Origin: Geobacter sp.
Lineage (GTDB): Bacteria > Desulfobacterota > Desulfuromonadia > Geobacterales > Pseudopelobacteraceae
Direction: 5' to 3'
Assembly: GCA_003574895.1 (NCBI GenBank)
Contig: PJFB01000002.1
Span: forward strand, 248,001 to 312,000
Length of the DNA: 64,000 nt
The position numbers were made by a program, and so were the translations under genes. The notes under the pieces were generated by a model. The model worked only from the letters and a program-made list of their open reading frames with translations, was not told the origin of the DNA and did not search any database. Positions 39,859-49,668 of the stretch are shown here, one piece after another; the first letter of the stretch is position 1, and the number at the start of each line of letters is the position of its first letter.

Positions 39859-42177
39859 TTACTTCGTTTCCTTGCCGCCCTCTTTAAAATCGCATCCCTC
39901 TTTGGGGCACTTGAGGAACTCGCCTTCGCGCTTGTAAACCTTCTTCACCAACAGCGGAAAACCGCATTTGGGGCACTTCCGTACCACCGGTGGATCCCAC
40001 AGGGCAAACTTGCACTGCGGATAGCGGTTGCAGGAGAAGAACATCTTGCCGAAGCGGGACTTTTTCTCCGTCAGTTCGCCTTCACCGCACTCCGGGCAGG
40101 TCACTCCGGTACCTTTGGGCTTGACCAGCGGCTGGATATTCTTGCAAGCCGGATAACCGGAACAGGCCAGATACTTGCCGTAGCGACCATCCTTGACCAG
40201 CATCGGCAGGCCGCATTTCTCGCATTTTTCGTCGGACACGACCGGCTCGGCCGTTTCGGCTCCATCCTGCTCAATGTTGCGAGTGTATTTGCAGCCGTCA
40301 CTGAAGCCGGAGCAAGCGATGAACTTGCCCCGCTTTCCCAGCTTCACCACCAGGGGCTTGCCGCACTCGGGACAAGCCTCGTCAGTGGCCTCTGTGGTCA
40401 GGTCCGACTTGCTGACCTCGCCCTCTTTCTGTTTGAGGAGTGTCGCGAACGGCTCCCAGAACTCCTTGATCAACGGCTTCCACTGCTTTTCGCCGCGGGA
40501 GACCTGATCCAGTTCCTCCTCAAGGCCGGCAGTGAAGTTGTAATCCACATAACGGGAAAAATGGGCAACCAACAGATCGTTCACCACCATGCCCACGTCT
40601 TCGGGAAAGAAACGCTTCTTCTCCAGGCGGGTATACTTGCGCTCCACCAGGGTGTTCATGATGGAGGCATAGGTGGATGGGCGTCCAATGCCGTACTCCT
40701 CCAGGGTCTTGACCAGGGTGGCCTCTGTATAGCGGGGCGGCGGTTGGGTGAAGTGCTGCTCGGGCAGTACCTCATGCAGCTTCAGTGCAGCCCCTTCAGT
40801 CATGGCGGGCAGCAATCCCTCTTTTTCCTCGTCCTGGTCATCCAGGCCCTCTATATAGAGTTTCATAAAACCTGGGAAACGGATCACCGTACCGCTTGCC
40901 CTCAACCCGCAACGCCTTGCGCCGCTGAAGGGCCCTTCAGCGGGGTACACCGACATATCGGCAACAATGTCAACCGAGGTTTGATCAAGCAGCGCTTCCG
41001 CCATCTGGCAGGCTACGGTACGCTTCCAGATCAGTTCATATAATTTATGCAGGTCAGGGGTCAGAAAACGCTTCAACTCGGTCGGGGTCTTGGAAATATA
41101 GGTCGGCCGGATGGCCTCGTGGGCCTCCTGGGCGTTCTTGGTCTTGGTGCGGTACAGTCGCGGCTTGTCCAGGGCGTACTCGGTTCCGTAAGCAGCGGCA
41201 ATGACGTCGTGGGCCTCCTTGAGCGCCTGTTCCGATAGGTTGACGCTGTCGGTACGCATATAGGTGATAAGGCCGACCGTCCCTCCCTCGCCGATATCGA
41301 TACCCTCGTACAGCTTTTGAGCGGTGGACATGGTTTTTTTGGCGGAAAATCCGAGCTTGCGGGACGCTTCCTGCTGCAGGGTCGAAGTGGTGAACGGGGG
41401 AGATGGATTGCGTTTCTTCTCCGTCTTGGTGATCTTGGCAACACGGTAGTTACCCGACTGGAGGGCCACCTTCAGCCCAGCAGCAATATCTTCGCTCGGG
41501 ATATCGAATTTGCCCAGCTTCTTGCCTTCCACCTCCACCAGGCCGGCCCGGAATTCCTGCCCCGGTGCCGCTCCCAGCCGTGCGGCAATGGTCCAGTACT
41601 CCTGCTCCCTGAAAGCCTGAATTTCCTTTTCCCGCTCGCAGACCAGCCTCAGAGCAACCGACTGCACACGACCGGCTGACAAGCCATAACGGATCTTTTT
41701 CCACAGAAAGGGAGAGAGATTGAAACCGACCAGGTAGTCCAGCACTGATCTGGCCTGCTGGGCGTCCACCAGCTCAAAGGCAATGTCGCGGGGATGCTTG
41801 ACGGCATGGACAATGGCATCCTTGGTTATCTCGTGGAAGACGACCCGCTGGATCTCTATGCCCGGCTTTTTCTTGTCCAGTCCCAGGGCCGCCAACAGGT
41901 GCCAGGAAATGGCCTCTCCCTCACGGTCGGGGTCAGTTGCCAGAAGCAACCGGCTTGAATCCTTCAGCGCCGCCTTGATGGCATCGATATGTTTCTTGCT
42001 TTCCGGCAGCACATGGTATTTGGGCTCAAATCCCTTTTCGATATCCACCGAGCCCTGCTTGCTCGGCAGCGCCCTGACATGGCCGTAGGAGGCCAGCACC
42101 TTGAAGTCATTACCCAGGAATTTCTCTATGGTTTTGGCCTTGGCAGGCGATTCTACGATTACGAGGTTCTGCGGCAT
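39859..42177 (-). CDS. topA: DNA topoisomerase I
   Basis: A type IA topoisomerase that relaxes negative supercoils. The 772 residues start with the Toprim domain (LVIVESPAKAKTIEKFLG, ATDPDREGEAISWHL). The active-site tyrosine is in TVGLITYMRTDSV. Four or five C4 zinc-ribbon units close the protein, for example CPECGKPLVVKLGKRGKFIACSG shortened over residues 600-770. Order topA-trmFO is common. dprA lies 111 bases upstream on the same strand. Confidence 0.97.
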   Translation of the reverse strand: MPQNLVIVESPAKAKTIEKFLGNDFKVLASYGHVRALPSKQGSVDIEKGFEPKYHVLPESKKHIDAIKAALKDSSRLLLATDPDREGEAISWHLLAALGLDKKKPGIEIQRVVFHEITKDAIVHAVKHPRDIAFELVDAQQARSVLDYLVGFNLSPFLWKKIRYGLSAGRVQSVALRLVCEREKEIQAFREQEYWTIAARLGAAPGQEFRAGLVEVEGKKLGKFDIPSEDIAAGLKVALQSGNYRVAKITKTEKKRNPSPPFTTSTLQQEASRKLGFSAKKTMSTAQKLYEGIDIGEGGTVGLITYMRTDSVNLSEQALKEAHDVIAAAYGTEYALDKPRLYRTKTKNAQEAHEAIRPTYISKTPTELKRFLTPDLHKLYELIWKRTVACQMAEALLDQTSVDIVADMSVYPAEGPFSGARRCGLRASGTVIRFPGFMKLYIEGLDDQDEEKEGLLPAMTEGAALKLHEVLPEQHFTQPPPRYTEATLVKTLEEYGIGRPSTYASIMNTLVERKYTRLEKKRFFPEDVGMVVNDLLVAHFSRYVDYNFTAGLEEELDQVSRGEKQWKPLIKEFWEPFATLLKQKEGEVSKSDLTTEATDEACPECGKPLVVKLGKRGKFIACSGFSDGCKYTRNIEQDGAETAEPVVSDEKCEKCGLPMLVKDGRYGKYLACSGYPACKNIQPLVKPKGTGVTCPECGEGELTEKKSRFGKMFFSCNRYPQCKFALWDPPVVRKCPKCGFPLLVKKVYKREGEFLKCPKEGCDFKEGGKETK

Positions 42178-42288
42178 GATAAATTCGGTTCCTTTTTTTG
42201 TGGGTTGGGGGGAATAATGGTGGTGCCCAACTTCGTGCCGGGTTTCGCCAGGACCAGACCCGACCCAATGAATTATAATTATTATTGG

Positions 42289-43380
42289 CTAATTGGCAAT
42301 GGCGTAATGCTTGCCGGGCATCGAGACTATTGCCCCCTTGAGCTCAAGGTGAAGTAACATAGAGGAAACCTCCCCGGCTGTCAATTCAGTTTGGGCTATG
42401 AGGGCATCGATATGCAGTGGCGATCGGGCCAGCTGTTCATAAATGGCGGCTTCCCTGGCTGTCAGCTCAAAGCTTGGCTTCAGCGGCAAGCTGGTTGCTG
42501 CAGTCGATGCTGCCAGCCGTCCCCCCAGCTCTTCCAGGATATCCTCCACGCAATCCACCAGCTTGGCACCCTGTTTGATCAACCTGTTGCCGCCACGGCT
42601 GGTGGCAAACGAGATGTTGCCAGGGACGGCAAACACATCGCGGCCATGCTCCAGCGCATACTGTGCGGTAATCAGGGAGCCGCTGTTCTCGGCTGCCTCC
42701 ACCACCAACACCCCCCTGGAGAGCCCGCTGATGATCCGGTTACGGCGGGGAAAGTTTTCCGCCAAGGGGAGAGTGCCCAGAGAAAATTCCGACATCAGGC
42801 AGCCTTTCGCTGCCATTTCCCCAAAAAGCAAGCGGTTCTCTGGAGGGTACACCTTGTCGATGCCGCAACCCAAAACCCCTATGGTTCTGCCACCTGCCTG
42901 GAGCGCTCCTTTGTGGGCAGCGGTATCTATCCCGCGGGCCATGCCCGATACCACGGAAATGCCGTGCCGTGCCAGCCCTTCCGCAAGTCGGGTTGTAGTC
43001 AGGAGGCCATAAGATGTGGCCCGCCGGGAACCGACAATGGCAATGGCCACCCCATTGAAAAGCAGCTCACCCCGCACATAGAGAAAAGGAGGCGGGTCCG
43101 GGATTTCGAACAGGGATTTGGGATAGTCGGCCGAGGTGAACTTTATCAGTTTGGCACCGCTTGCAGTAAGCCGCAAACACTCCTCTTCGGCAAAGCGCTG
43201 CCAATCCGCACCCTTGACGGCTTTGACAACGGCCGGCGACACCCCCTTGACAGCGGCCAGTTCCGCCGGAGTCGCGGCCAAAGCTGCCTGTGGCGTTTCA
43301 AAACGTTCCAGCAGCCGCCGAAAAGTGACATTGCCGATGCCGGCTACCGCTTTGAGGCCAATCCAGTAGAAATCTTCCAT
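42289..43380 (-). CDS. dprA: DNA processing protein DprA (Smf)
   Basis: DprA loads RecA on incoming single-stranded DNA in transformation. The 363-residue protein has an N-terminal helix-hairpin-helix (GLKAVAGIGNVTFRRLLERF), the Rossmann core with AIVGSRRATSYG and SGMARGIDTAAHKGAL, and a C-terminal winged-helix (DprA_WH). It forms the upstream member of a dprA-topA-trmFO run. No other competence gene is in the window, though pilT and the PilB-like gene lie about 9 kb away. Confidence 0.96.
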   Translation of the reverse strand: MEDFYWIGLKAVAGIGNVTFRRLLERFETPQAALAATPAELAAVKGVSPAVVKAVKGADWQRFAEEECLRLTASGAKLIKFTSADYPKSLFEIPDPPPFLYVRGELLFNGVAIAIVGSRRATSYGLLTTTRLAEGLARHGISVVSGMARGIDTAAHKGALQAGGRTIGVLGCGIDKVYPPENRLLFGEMAAKGCLMSEFSLGTLPLAENFPRRNRIISGLSRGVLVVEAAENSGSLITAQYALEHGRDVFAVPGNISFATSRGGNRLIKQGAKLVDCVEDILEELGGRLAASTAATSLPLKPSFELTAREAAIYEQLARSPLHIDALIAQTELTAGEVSSMLLHLELKGAIVSMPGKHYAIAN

Positions 43381-43396
43381 GTCGCAAATCCCTCTG

Positions 43397-43427
43397 AAAA
43401 AAAAGACCGGCCCGCAGGCCGGTCTTT
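43397..43427 (-). terminator. intrinsic terminator upstream of dprA (ends the LysM/CpoB operon)
   Basis: On the minus strand AAAGACCGGCC pairs with GGCCGGTCTTT (11 bp, 4-base loop), followed by a run of T. It lies between the LysM gene and dprA. Confidence 0.93.
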
Positions 43428-43447
43428 ATGTCTTTTCCCAGGAGCAA

Positions 43448-44467
43448 TTACTTCATTTGACTGATGATCTTGTCACCCTTGTAGATGGCATCGATACTCT
43501 TGACCACCAACGCCGTGGCGGTCTTTTTTCCGGTTTCCAGGACCACCAGCGCGCCCAGCAGTTCCTGGGGCAGCCGGTCGATCCTGCCCTGCACGTAACG
43601 CTGATCTATGGTCACATCTCGAATGATGTACAACATGTTGCCCGGCTCGACCCCCTGGGCGCTGCCCAGGTCAATATATACTATATCGCCGGCAGCAATG
43701 ATGCTCGTTCCGCTATAGCTTTCGATGATGTAGCCCTTCAGCTCGCGGGTCGGCATTTTCAGACTGACCTCGTGGCGCTTGCCATTGCGGTACGGCATCA
43801 GGTATGAGCCTGGGGATATTTCCTTGTAGGACTTGGTAATGATGGCGCGGGAAGCCTTTTGCTCGACGTCGGTCAATTGCAACGTACCCAGCGGCACCAT
43901 CTTGTAACCCATGATTTCGCTGGTAAGCGGATGGCTGATCATGGCATCCTTACGGAATACCGAGAACTTGTCCCCAGCCTTGGCACCGTTGTTCGCGCCG
44001 ATATCGGTATAGACAATATCATCTTCCCCAAGCACGATGCGGTCATGGTGTCCGCCAACAACGTAACCGGCAGGAAATATTTCCTTTTCCATCAAGAAAC
44101 CTTCGTTGCCGCGAACCTGGAAGGTCTTTTCCTCGGCCACCTCCTTGAAAACAGTGGGGGCCACCGGCGCCTGTGCCTTCTGTCCGGTTACCGCCTCCGG
44201 TTCCTTGGGGACAAACTCCAGGTGGTCCGGGAAAACCCTTACCTTCTGACCCGGATAGATAAAGTGCGGATTGGTGATCTGACCGTTCTTCGACCACATG
44301 TTCGGCCAGTAGTAGGGATCTTTGATGAAGCGCTCGGAGAGCCCCCAAAGGGTGTCACCCTTCTTGATGACATAGATGGTTGGCTCGTCCTGCTCCGCCG
44401 CCAGCAACGAACAGGGCACAAGCAAAGCCAGCAGCAACAAAACCAGTGCAATCATTCTGTTTTTCAT
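43448..44467 (-). CDS. exported LysM-domain protein
   Basis: A 339-residue envelope protein. MKNRMIALVLLLLALLVPCS is a signal peptide. The LysM domain follows at about residues 25-75 (YVIKKGDTLWGLSERFIKDP, then ITNPHFIYPGQKVRVFP) and should bind peptidoglycan. The rest (about 100-339) has no recognised domain but repeats Gly-Asp turns such as GAKAGDKFSVFRK. ATG 44467 follows GAGG; an upstream GTG is possible. It lies 40 bases after the CpoB-like gene. Confidence 0.88.
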   Translation of the reverse strand: MKNRMIALVLLLLALLVPCSLLAAEQDEPTIYVIKKGDTLWGLSERFIKDPYYWPNMWSKNGQITNPHFIYPGQKVRVFPDHLEFVPKEPEAVTGQKAQAPVAPTVFKEVAEEKTFQVRGNEGFLMEKEIFPAGYVVGGHHDRIVLGEDDIVYTDIGANNGAKAGDKFSVFRKDAMISHPLTSEIMGYKMVPLGTLQLTDVEQKASRAIITKSYKEISPGSYLMPYRNGKRHEVSLKMPTRELKGYIIESYSGTSIIAAGDIVYIDLGSAQGVEPGNMLYIIRDVTIDQRYVQGRIDRLPQELLGALVVLETGKKTATALVVKSIDAIYKGDKIISQMK

Positions 44468-44507
44468 AAGCACCTCGGTATTACCTGTTGAGTGACCAGT
44501 AATGGAA

Positions 44508-45233
44508 TCAGTTCGCGGTCAACCGCTCCCGGGCCTTGGCCGCGGCCGGATTGCCGGGATAAGCCTTGATCAGGCCCTCGAAAACAGCCTTGGCCTTTGC
44601 ATTTTCTTTCAGTGCAGTCAGGGTATAGCCAAGTTTCAACATGGCGTCGGGCACCTTGTTGCTTTTGGGATAGGAATCAACCACCTTCTGAAAAGCAGTT
44701 TGTGCCTTGCCGAGATCCGACAGACTATAATGGCACTCGCCGATCCAGTAGTAGGCATTGGCGCTATAATCATTACCGGGATTGTTTTTGAGGAATGACT
44801 CGAAAGCCTCGATGGCGGCTGGGAACCTGTTGGCACTGTACATACCGAATGCCGCAACATACTCCGCCGGAGGACCGCTTTCCTTTGACTTCTGGGCCGC
44901 TTCAGGATTGACGACCTCAATCTTTGGGATAGCTACTTGCCGGTTAAATCCGCTTACTTTTGTTTTCAGTTCCTCTTGGGCTGTCCGCAGTTCCTGGATG
45001 CTACCCTGCAGGTGTTTGACCTGGGGGGCCATCTCACTGTACCGGTCATCCTGTGACTGGAGCCTGGCTGACAGGTCGCTCAGCAGTTGCGCATTCTTTT
45101 TTTCGGCCTGAAGCAAAAGCTCAATCTTGGCATCGGCTTCAGCCTGGCGCTTGACAATAAGGTCGTTGCCGGCACAAGCAGTCAAGACAAGGCACGATAA
45201 GAGACAAGCGGACCATCTGACTCCGGATGGCAT
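44508..45233 (-). CDS. CpoB/YbgF-like tetratricopeptide lipoprotein
   Basis: A 241-residue protein with lipobox CLLSCLVLTAC (Cys20), so it is a lipoprotein rather than the free periplasmic CpoB. A coiled coil occupies about residues 28-95 (KIELLLQAEKKNAQLLSDL and on). Three TPR-type repeats span about 120-235, with YWIGECHYSLSDLGKAQTAF. This is the architecture of CpoB, which links Tol-Pal and peptidoglycan synthesis. No tol or pal gene is beside it in this window. GGAGG precedes the ATG. Confidence 0.85.
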   Translation of the reverse strand: MPSGVRWSACLLSCLVLTACAGNDLIVKRQAEADAKIELLLQAEKKNAQLLSDLSARLQSQDDRYSEMAPQVKHLQGSIQELRTAQEELKTKVSGFNRQVAIPKIEVVNPEAAQKSKESGPPAEYVAAFGMYSANRFPAAIEAFESFLKNNPGNDYSANAYYWIGECHYSLSDLGKAQTAFQKVVDSYPKSNKVPDAMLKLGYTLTALKENAKAKAVFEGLIKAYPGNPAAAKARERLTAN

Positions 45234-45413
45234 AATTCCTCCATATAATGGTGTTTTTTACAATTAATGCGATCCGCCGGGGTTTGTCAAGCGAAAGCTG
45301 CCGTTTAAGCACTTATCCCGCATTATCAGGTTTCGGTTTAAAAGGGGGGGAGACTATGTTAATATTTGCCCTTTACACCAAGCCGCAATCAATTAATTAT
45401 CGAGATTATCCCC

Positions 45414-46649
45414 GTGAACAAGCCTGAACTGCTGGCCCCGGCCGGCAACATGGAAAAACTGGAAATCGCCGTCCACTACGGCGCCGATGCCGTCTACCTG
45501 GGGGGCAAGGCCTTTGGCCTGCGCAACCTGGCTGACAACTTCACGACAGCGGAGATGGCACAGGCCCTTGAATACTGCCACGCCTGCGGGGTCAAGGTCT
45601 ATCTGACCATCAACAGCTACCCCCGCAATGACGCCTTGCGACAACTGGAACGGTACATCCGGGAAGTGGCGGAACTCCCGTTCGACGCCTACATAGTTGC
45701 CGATCCGGGCGTGATCGACCTGGCGCGGGAAATCTCGCCCCATACCGAACTCCATCTATCCACCCAAGCCAATACCATCAACTGGCGCAGCGCCCGTTTT
45801 TGGAAAAACCAGGGGATCAAAAGGGTCAACCTGGCCCGCGAGACGCCCATGGAAGCCATCAGCGAGACCGTGGCCCGCAGTGGCCTGGAGGTGGAGGTTT
45901 TTGTTCACGGCGCACTGTGCATCTCCTATTCCGGGCGTTGCCTCCTCTCCAGCGCCATGGCCGGCCGGGATGCAAACAGCGGGGAATGCGCCCACCCCTG
46001 CCGCTGGAACTACCGCTTGGTGGAGGAGAGTCGGCCCGGCGAATATTTCCCGGTCATGGAGGATGCAAACGGCACCTTTATTTTCAACTCCCGCGACCTC
46101 TGCCTGCTGGAACACCTGCCAGGCCTGGTGGAAAGCGGCGTTGCCTCGCTCAAGATCGAGGGGCGCATGAAAGGCGTCAACTACGTCGCTTCTGTTCTGC
46201 GGGTCTATCGCCAGGCCCTGGATGAATACTGGGCCGACCCGGCAGGCTATCAATGCCGGCCTGAATGGCTGGAGGAATTGGCAAAACTCAGCCACCGTGG
46301 CTACACCACCGGCTTTCTGTTCGGCGAACCCCGCAACGTCGGGCAGGAATACAACTCTGCCTATATCCGCAGCCACGAATTCGTCGGCCGGGTGGAAGAA
46401 CAGCGCCCAGACGGCTGCGCCATCGTCGGGGTGCGCAACCGCATCCAAAACGGTGATCTCCTGGAATTCATCGGCCCGGGCATGCGCTCCGACAGCCTGA
46501 GCATCGAACGTCTTTGTGTCATGGACCCGGAAGGGAAAACCAGCGAGAGCGACAAGGCCAATCCCAATCAACACATCCTCATCCAGCTCCCTTTCAAGGT
46601 AGCCCCCTTCGACCTGATCCGCCGGGAAAGGTCTGCTACACATGAATGA
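45414..46649 (+). CDS. U32 family peptidase (tRNA-hydroxylation TrhP-like)
   Basis: A 411-residue protein beginning at GTG 45414 (VNKPELLAPAGNMEKLEIAV). The U32 signature EVFVHGALCISYSGRCLLSS is complete. Downstream cysteines in GECAHPCRW are typical as well. Relatives are called peptidases, but several act in prephenate-dependent tRNA hydroxylation (TrhP) or rRNA modification (RlhA). The ribosome site before the GTG is weak. It overlaps the next gene by 8 bases. Confidence 0.9.
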   Translation: MNKPELLAPAGNMEKLEIAVHYGADAVYLGGKAFGLRNLADNFTTAEMAQALEYCHACGVKVYLTINSYPRNDALRQLERYIREVAELPFDAYIVADPGVIDLAREISPHTELHLSTQANTINWRSARFWKNQGIKRVNLARETPMEAISETVARSGLEVEVFVHGALCISYSGRCLLSSAMAGRDANSGECAHPCRWNYRLVEESRPGEYFPVMEDANGTFIFNSRDLCLLEHLPGLVESGVASLKIEGRMKGVNYVASVLRVYRQALDEYWADPAGYQCRPEWLEELAKLSHRGYTTGFLFGEPRNVGQEYNSAYIRSHEFVGRVEEQRPDGCAIVGVRNRIQNGDLLEFIGPGMRSDSLSIERLCVMDPEGKTSESDKANPNQHILIQLPFKVAPFDLIRRERSATHE

Positions 46650-48369
46650 CCACAAGATATACCTGCAAAGAGGAACCAGCGGCTGGCTGCGGGACCTGTT
46701 CTCCCTGGCCATGCTCTTCGGCCTGCCTTTCCTGCTGTTTCTCGGGCGGTTGCCGCTCATCGACCCCGATGAAGGGCGCTACGCCGAGATCCCCAGGGAG
46801 ATGCTGGTACGGGGCGACCTGATCACCCCCACCCTGAACTATGTCAAATACTTTGAAAAGCCGCCCCTCCTTTACTGGCTCAACGCGGCCTCCATGGAGC
46901 TCTTCGGACAGACCGAGCTGGCGGCCCGGCTGCCGTCGGCCCTGTGCGGCCTGCTGACGGTGCTGACCGCCTACATCATCGCCCGCAGGCTGTACGACCG
47001 GCGCACCGCGTTGATCTCGGCCCTGATCCTGGGGACCTCGGCCGGCTTTGTCCTGCAATCGCGCATCATCCTGACCGACATGCTCCTGACCTGGTGCCTG
47101 ACGGCGGCCCTGGGCGCCTTCATTATCGCGGCACAGCGGGAAGGGCGGCGCAGCAAGGCGCTTCCCTGGTATCTGTTCTACCTGTTCTGCGCCCTGGCGG
47201 TACTGGCCAAGGGGCTGATCGGCATCGTCTTCCCGGCTGGCATCATCTTCTTCTATCTGCTGGCCACCAAGCGCTGGAAGCTTCTGGCGGAAATGCGCCT
47301 CGTCAGCGGCCTGCTGCTGTTCCTGGCCATAGCCGCCCCCTGGTTCGTGGCGGTCTCGCTACGGAATCCGGAGTTTGCCAGATTCTTCTTTATCCATGAA
47401 CATTTCGAACGTTTTACCAGCACCGTCCATGGCCGTTACCAGCCATTCTGGTTCTTTGTGCCGGTCCTGCTGGGGACCATGCTCCCCTGGTCGTTCTTCA
47501 TCCCCGGCGCCCTGGGGCGTGCCTGGCGCAACCGGCATCATGAAGAGACCTGTGCCGGATACTACCTGCTCATCTGGATAATGGTCATTTTTCTGTTTTT
47601 CTCCAAATCCGACTCCAAGCTGATACCCTATATCCTGCCGATCTTCCCGCCCCTGGCCATCCTGATCGCCCAGCGCATCAGTGCCCTGCTGGACGGCCGC
47701 GGCCGGGAAATCAAGGCCGCGGCGCTCTTGCTGGGGCTGGTGTTGACCGTCCTGGGAGCAGCCTGTCTGGCCTATAGCCGCCTGCCCCAGGTAGCCGCAT
47801 TGCTGACGAAACACCTACCCCAACTGGCCGATCCGCTGCACCAGTTCGTCAGCCACGCCCCGACAGTCTCCACGGGCGGCTGTCTGACCATCGGCGGACT
47901 GTTTCTGCTCCAGGGCATCGGAACCCTCGTGTTTGCCGGCCGCAATCCCATGCAGATAATGGTTGTGCTCAGCCTGGCTTCGTTTGCCATTGAGATACTC
48001 GCACCGCAGTTGATAATGAAGGACATCGCAGCAACGGAATCACCCAAAAAGCTGGCCCTGGCCGCCTGCTCCATGGCCGGACCGGACACCCGCATCGTCA
48101 CCTTTGGCCCCATGCAGGCGGTCAACTGGTATACCGGGCGCCGGGTGATGGTGACCGGCAACCGGGATGAACTGGACTTTGGCAGCAAACAGGGGGATCA
48201 ATCGTACTGGTTCCCCGATCATGGCGCCCTGCGAAAACTCTGGGAAAGCAACACCCACACCCTGATCTTCCTCAGGAAAAACGAGCTCAACGACCTGCTG
48301 CCCGGCTTGCACCCGGCGCCGCGGATCGTGCAGGAGTCGGGGCGGCACCTGTTGATAAGCAACCGGTAA
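46642..48369 (+). CDS. ArnT-like membrane glycosyltransferase (PMT family)
   Basis: A 575-residue integral membrane protein with about 11 hydrophobic helices. LPLIDPDEGRYAEIPREML in the first periplasmic loop holds the catalytic acid pair of the PMT/ArnT family, followed by YFEKPPLLYWL. ArnT moves L-Ara4N from undecaprenyl phosphate to lipid A; other members transfer other sugars. The next gene is an ArnB-like aminotransferase, which fits an amino-sugar route, but no arnA, arnC, arnD or arnE is present. It overlaps the U32 gene by 8 bases. Confidence 0.88.
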   Translation: MNDHKIYLQRGTSGWLRDLFSLAMLFGLPFLLFLGRLPLIDPDEGRYAEIPREMLVRGDLITPTLNYVKYFEKPPLLYWLNAASMELFGQTELAARLPSALCGLLTVLTAYIIARRLYDRRTALISALILGTSAGFVLQSRIILTDMLLTWCLTAALGAFIIAAQREGRRSKALPWYLFYLFCALAVLAKGLIGIVFPAGIIFFYLLATKRWKLLAEMRLVSGLLLFLAIAAPWFVAVSLRNPEFARFFFIHEHFERFTSTVHGRYQPFWFFVPVLLGTMLPWSFFIPGALGRAWRNRHHEETCAGYYLLIWIMVIFLFFSKSDSKLIPYILPIFPPLAILIAQRISALLDGRGREIKAAALLLGLVLTVLGAACLAYSRLPQVAALLTKHLPQLADPLHQFVSHAPTVSTGGCLTIGGLFLLQGIGTLVFAGRNPMQIMVVLSLASFAIEILAPQLIMKDIAATESPKKLALAACSMAGPDTRIVTFGPMQAVNWYTGRRVMVTGNRDELDFGSKQGDQSYWFPDHGALRKLWESNTHTLIFLRKNELNDLLPGLHPAPRIVQESGRHLLISNR

Positions 48370-48405
48370 ACCCCATTAATCAGATTGAAAGGAAATCCCC
48401 ATAAC

Positions 48406-49569
48406 ATGCGCACAACCTTTCTCCCCTTTTCCACCCCTACCATCGACGAGGATGAAATCAACGAAGTGGTTGATTCGCTCAGGTCCGGCTGGATCACCAC
48501 CGGCCCCAAGGTCAAGCGGTTCGAGGAGGCATTCAAGGCCTATGTGGGTGCGCCGTTCGCCGTGCCGCTCAGTTCGGCCACGGCCGGGCTGCACCTGACG
48601 CTGCTGGCACTGAAGATCACCGAGGGGGACGAGATCATCACCACCCCCATGACCTTTGCCTCCACGGTCAGCATGATCATCCTGGCAGGGGGCACGCCGG
48701 TCCTGGCGGATATCGAGCCGGGCACCCTCAACATCGACGTAAATGAAATCCGCAAAAAGATCACCCCCCGGACCCGGGCGGTCATACCGGTCCACTTTGC
48801 CGGCCAGTCCTGCGACATGGACCCCATCTTCGCCCTGGCCCGGGAGCACGGCCTGACCGTGATCGAGGATGCCGCCCATGCCGCTGGCACCGAATACAAG
48901 GGGCAAAGGATCGGCTCCCTGGATTCCATCTCCATCTTCTCGTTCCACCCCAACAAGAACATCACCACCGGCGAAGGGGGCATGGTCTGCACCAGTGACG
49001 AGAACTTGGCCGAAGAGGTGTCGCTGATGAAATTCCACGGCATGAGCCGCGAGGCCTGGAAACGCTTCTCCGCCAGCGGCACCCCCAATTACGACATCAT
49101 GCTCCCCGGCTTCAAGTACAACATGATGGACATCCAGGCCGCCATGGGCATCCACCAGCTCCCCAAGCTGGACGGCTTCATCGACCGCCGGAAAGAAATC
49201 GCCGAGTTCTACAACCGCGAACTGGCCGACGTGGCGGAGCTGGCCCTGCCGGCCTACGCCCCCTATCAGCAGCGCCACGCCTGGCACCTCTACACCCCGC
49301 TTGTCAGGATCGAAAAACTGACCATCGACCGGGACCAGTTCATGGCGGAATTGAAAAAACTGAACATCGGCAGCGGCCTGCACTACAAGGCCATCCACCA
49401 CCATGCCTGGTACCGGGAGAACATGCCGGTCCCTGACTCGGAGCTGCCCAATGCCAGCTACGCCTCGGAGCGGATTCTCTCCCTGCCGCTCTTCCCCAAA
49501 ATGACGGAAGAGGATGGCCGGGACGTAGTGGCGGCGCTCAAGCAGGTTATTTGCCAGCATCGTGGTTGA
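48406..49569 (+). CDS. DegT/DnrJ/EryC1/StrS family sugar aminotransferase
   Basis: A PLP enzyme that aminates a keto sugar nucleotide. The 387 residues from ATG 48406 contain PLSSATAGLHLTLLAL, EDAAHAAGTEYKG and the PLP lysine (Lys184) in SFHPNKNITTGEGG. It resembles ArnB (UDP-Ara4O aminotransferase). It follows the ArnT-like gene by 36 bases with AAGGAAA upstream. ArnB is a reasonable guess from context but not proven. Confidence 0.9.
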   Translation: MRTTFLPFSTPTIDEDEINEVVDSLRSGWITTGPKVKRFEEAFKAYVGAPFAVPLSSATAGLHLTLLALKITEGDEIITTPMTFASTVSMIILAGGTPVLADIEPGTLNIDVNEIRKKITPRTRAVIPVHFAGQSCDMDPIFALAREHGLTVIEDAAHAAGTEYKGQRIGSLDSISIFSFHPNKNITTGEGGMVCTSDENLAEEVSLMKFHGMSREAWKRFSASGTPNYDIMLPGFKYNMMDIQAAMGIHQLPKLDGFIDRRKEIAEFYNRELADVAELALPAYAPYQQRHAWHLYTPLVRIEKLTIDRDQFMAELKKLNIGSGLHYKAIHHHAWYRENMPVPDSELPNASYASERILSLPLFPKMTEEDGRDVVAALKQVICQHRG

Positions 49570-49668
49570 CCGAAGTGAGGGGATTCCATTGCCTAGAACT
49601 GCGGATTTTTTTGGGGGTTGTACTAGATCGCAGCTTCGTTTATTCTTTTAGTAAGGAGGTAAGGAATC

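Noticed and set aside
39733-41043. Plus-strand 436-codon frame over trmFO and topA
   Set aside because: Antisense to two well-supported genes, with no motif or ribosome site.
48376-49560. Minus-strand 394-codon frame over the DegT gene
   Set aside because: Mirror of the aminotransferase frame; the plus strand carries the PLP lysine motif.
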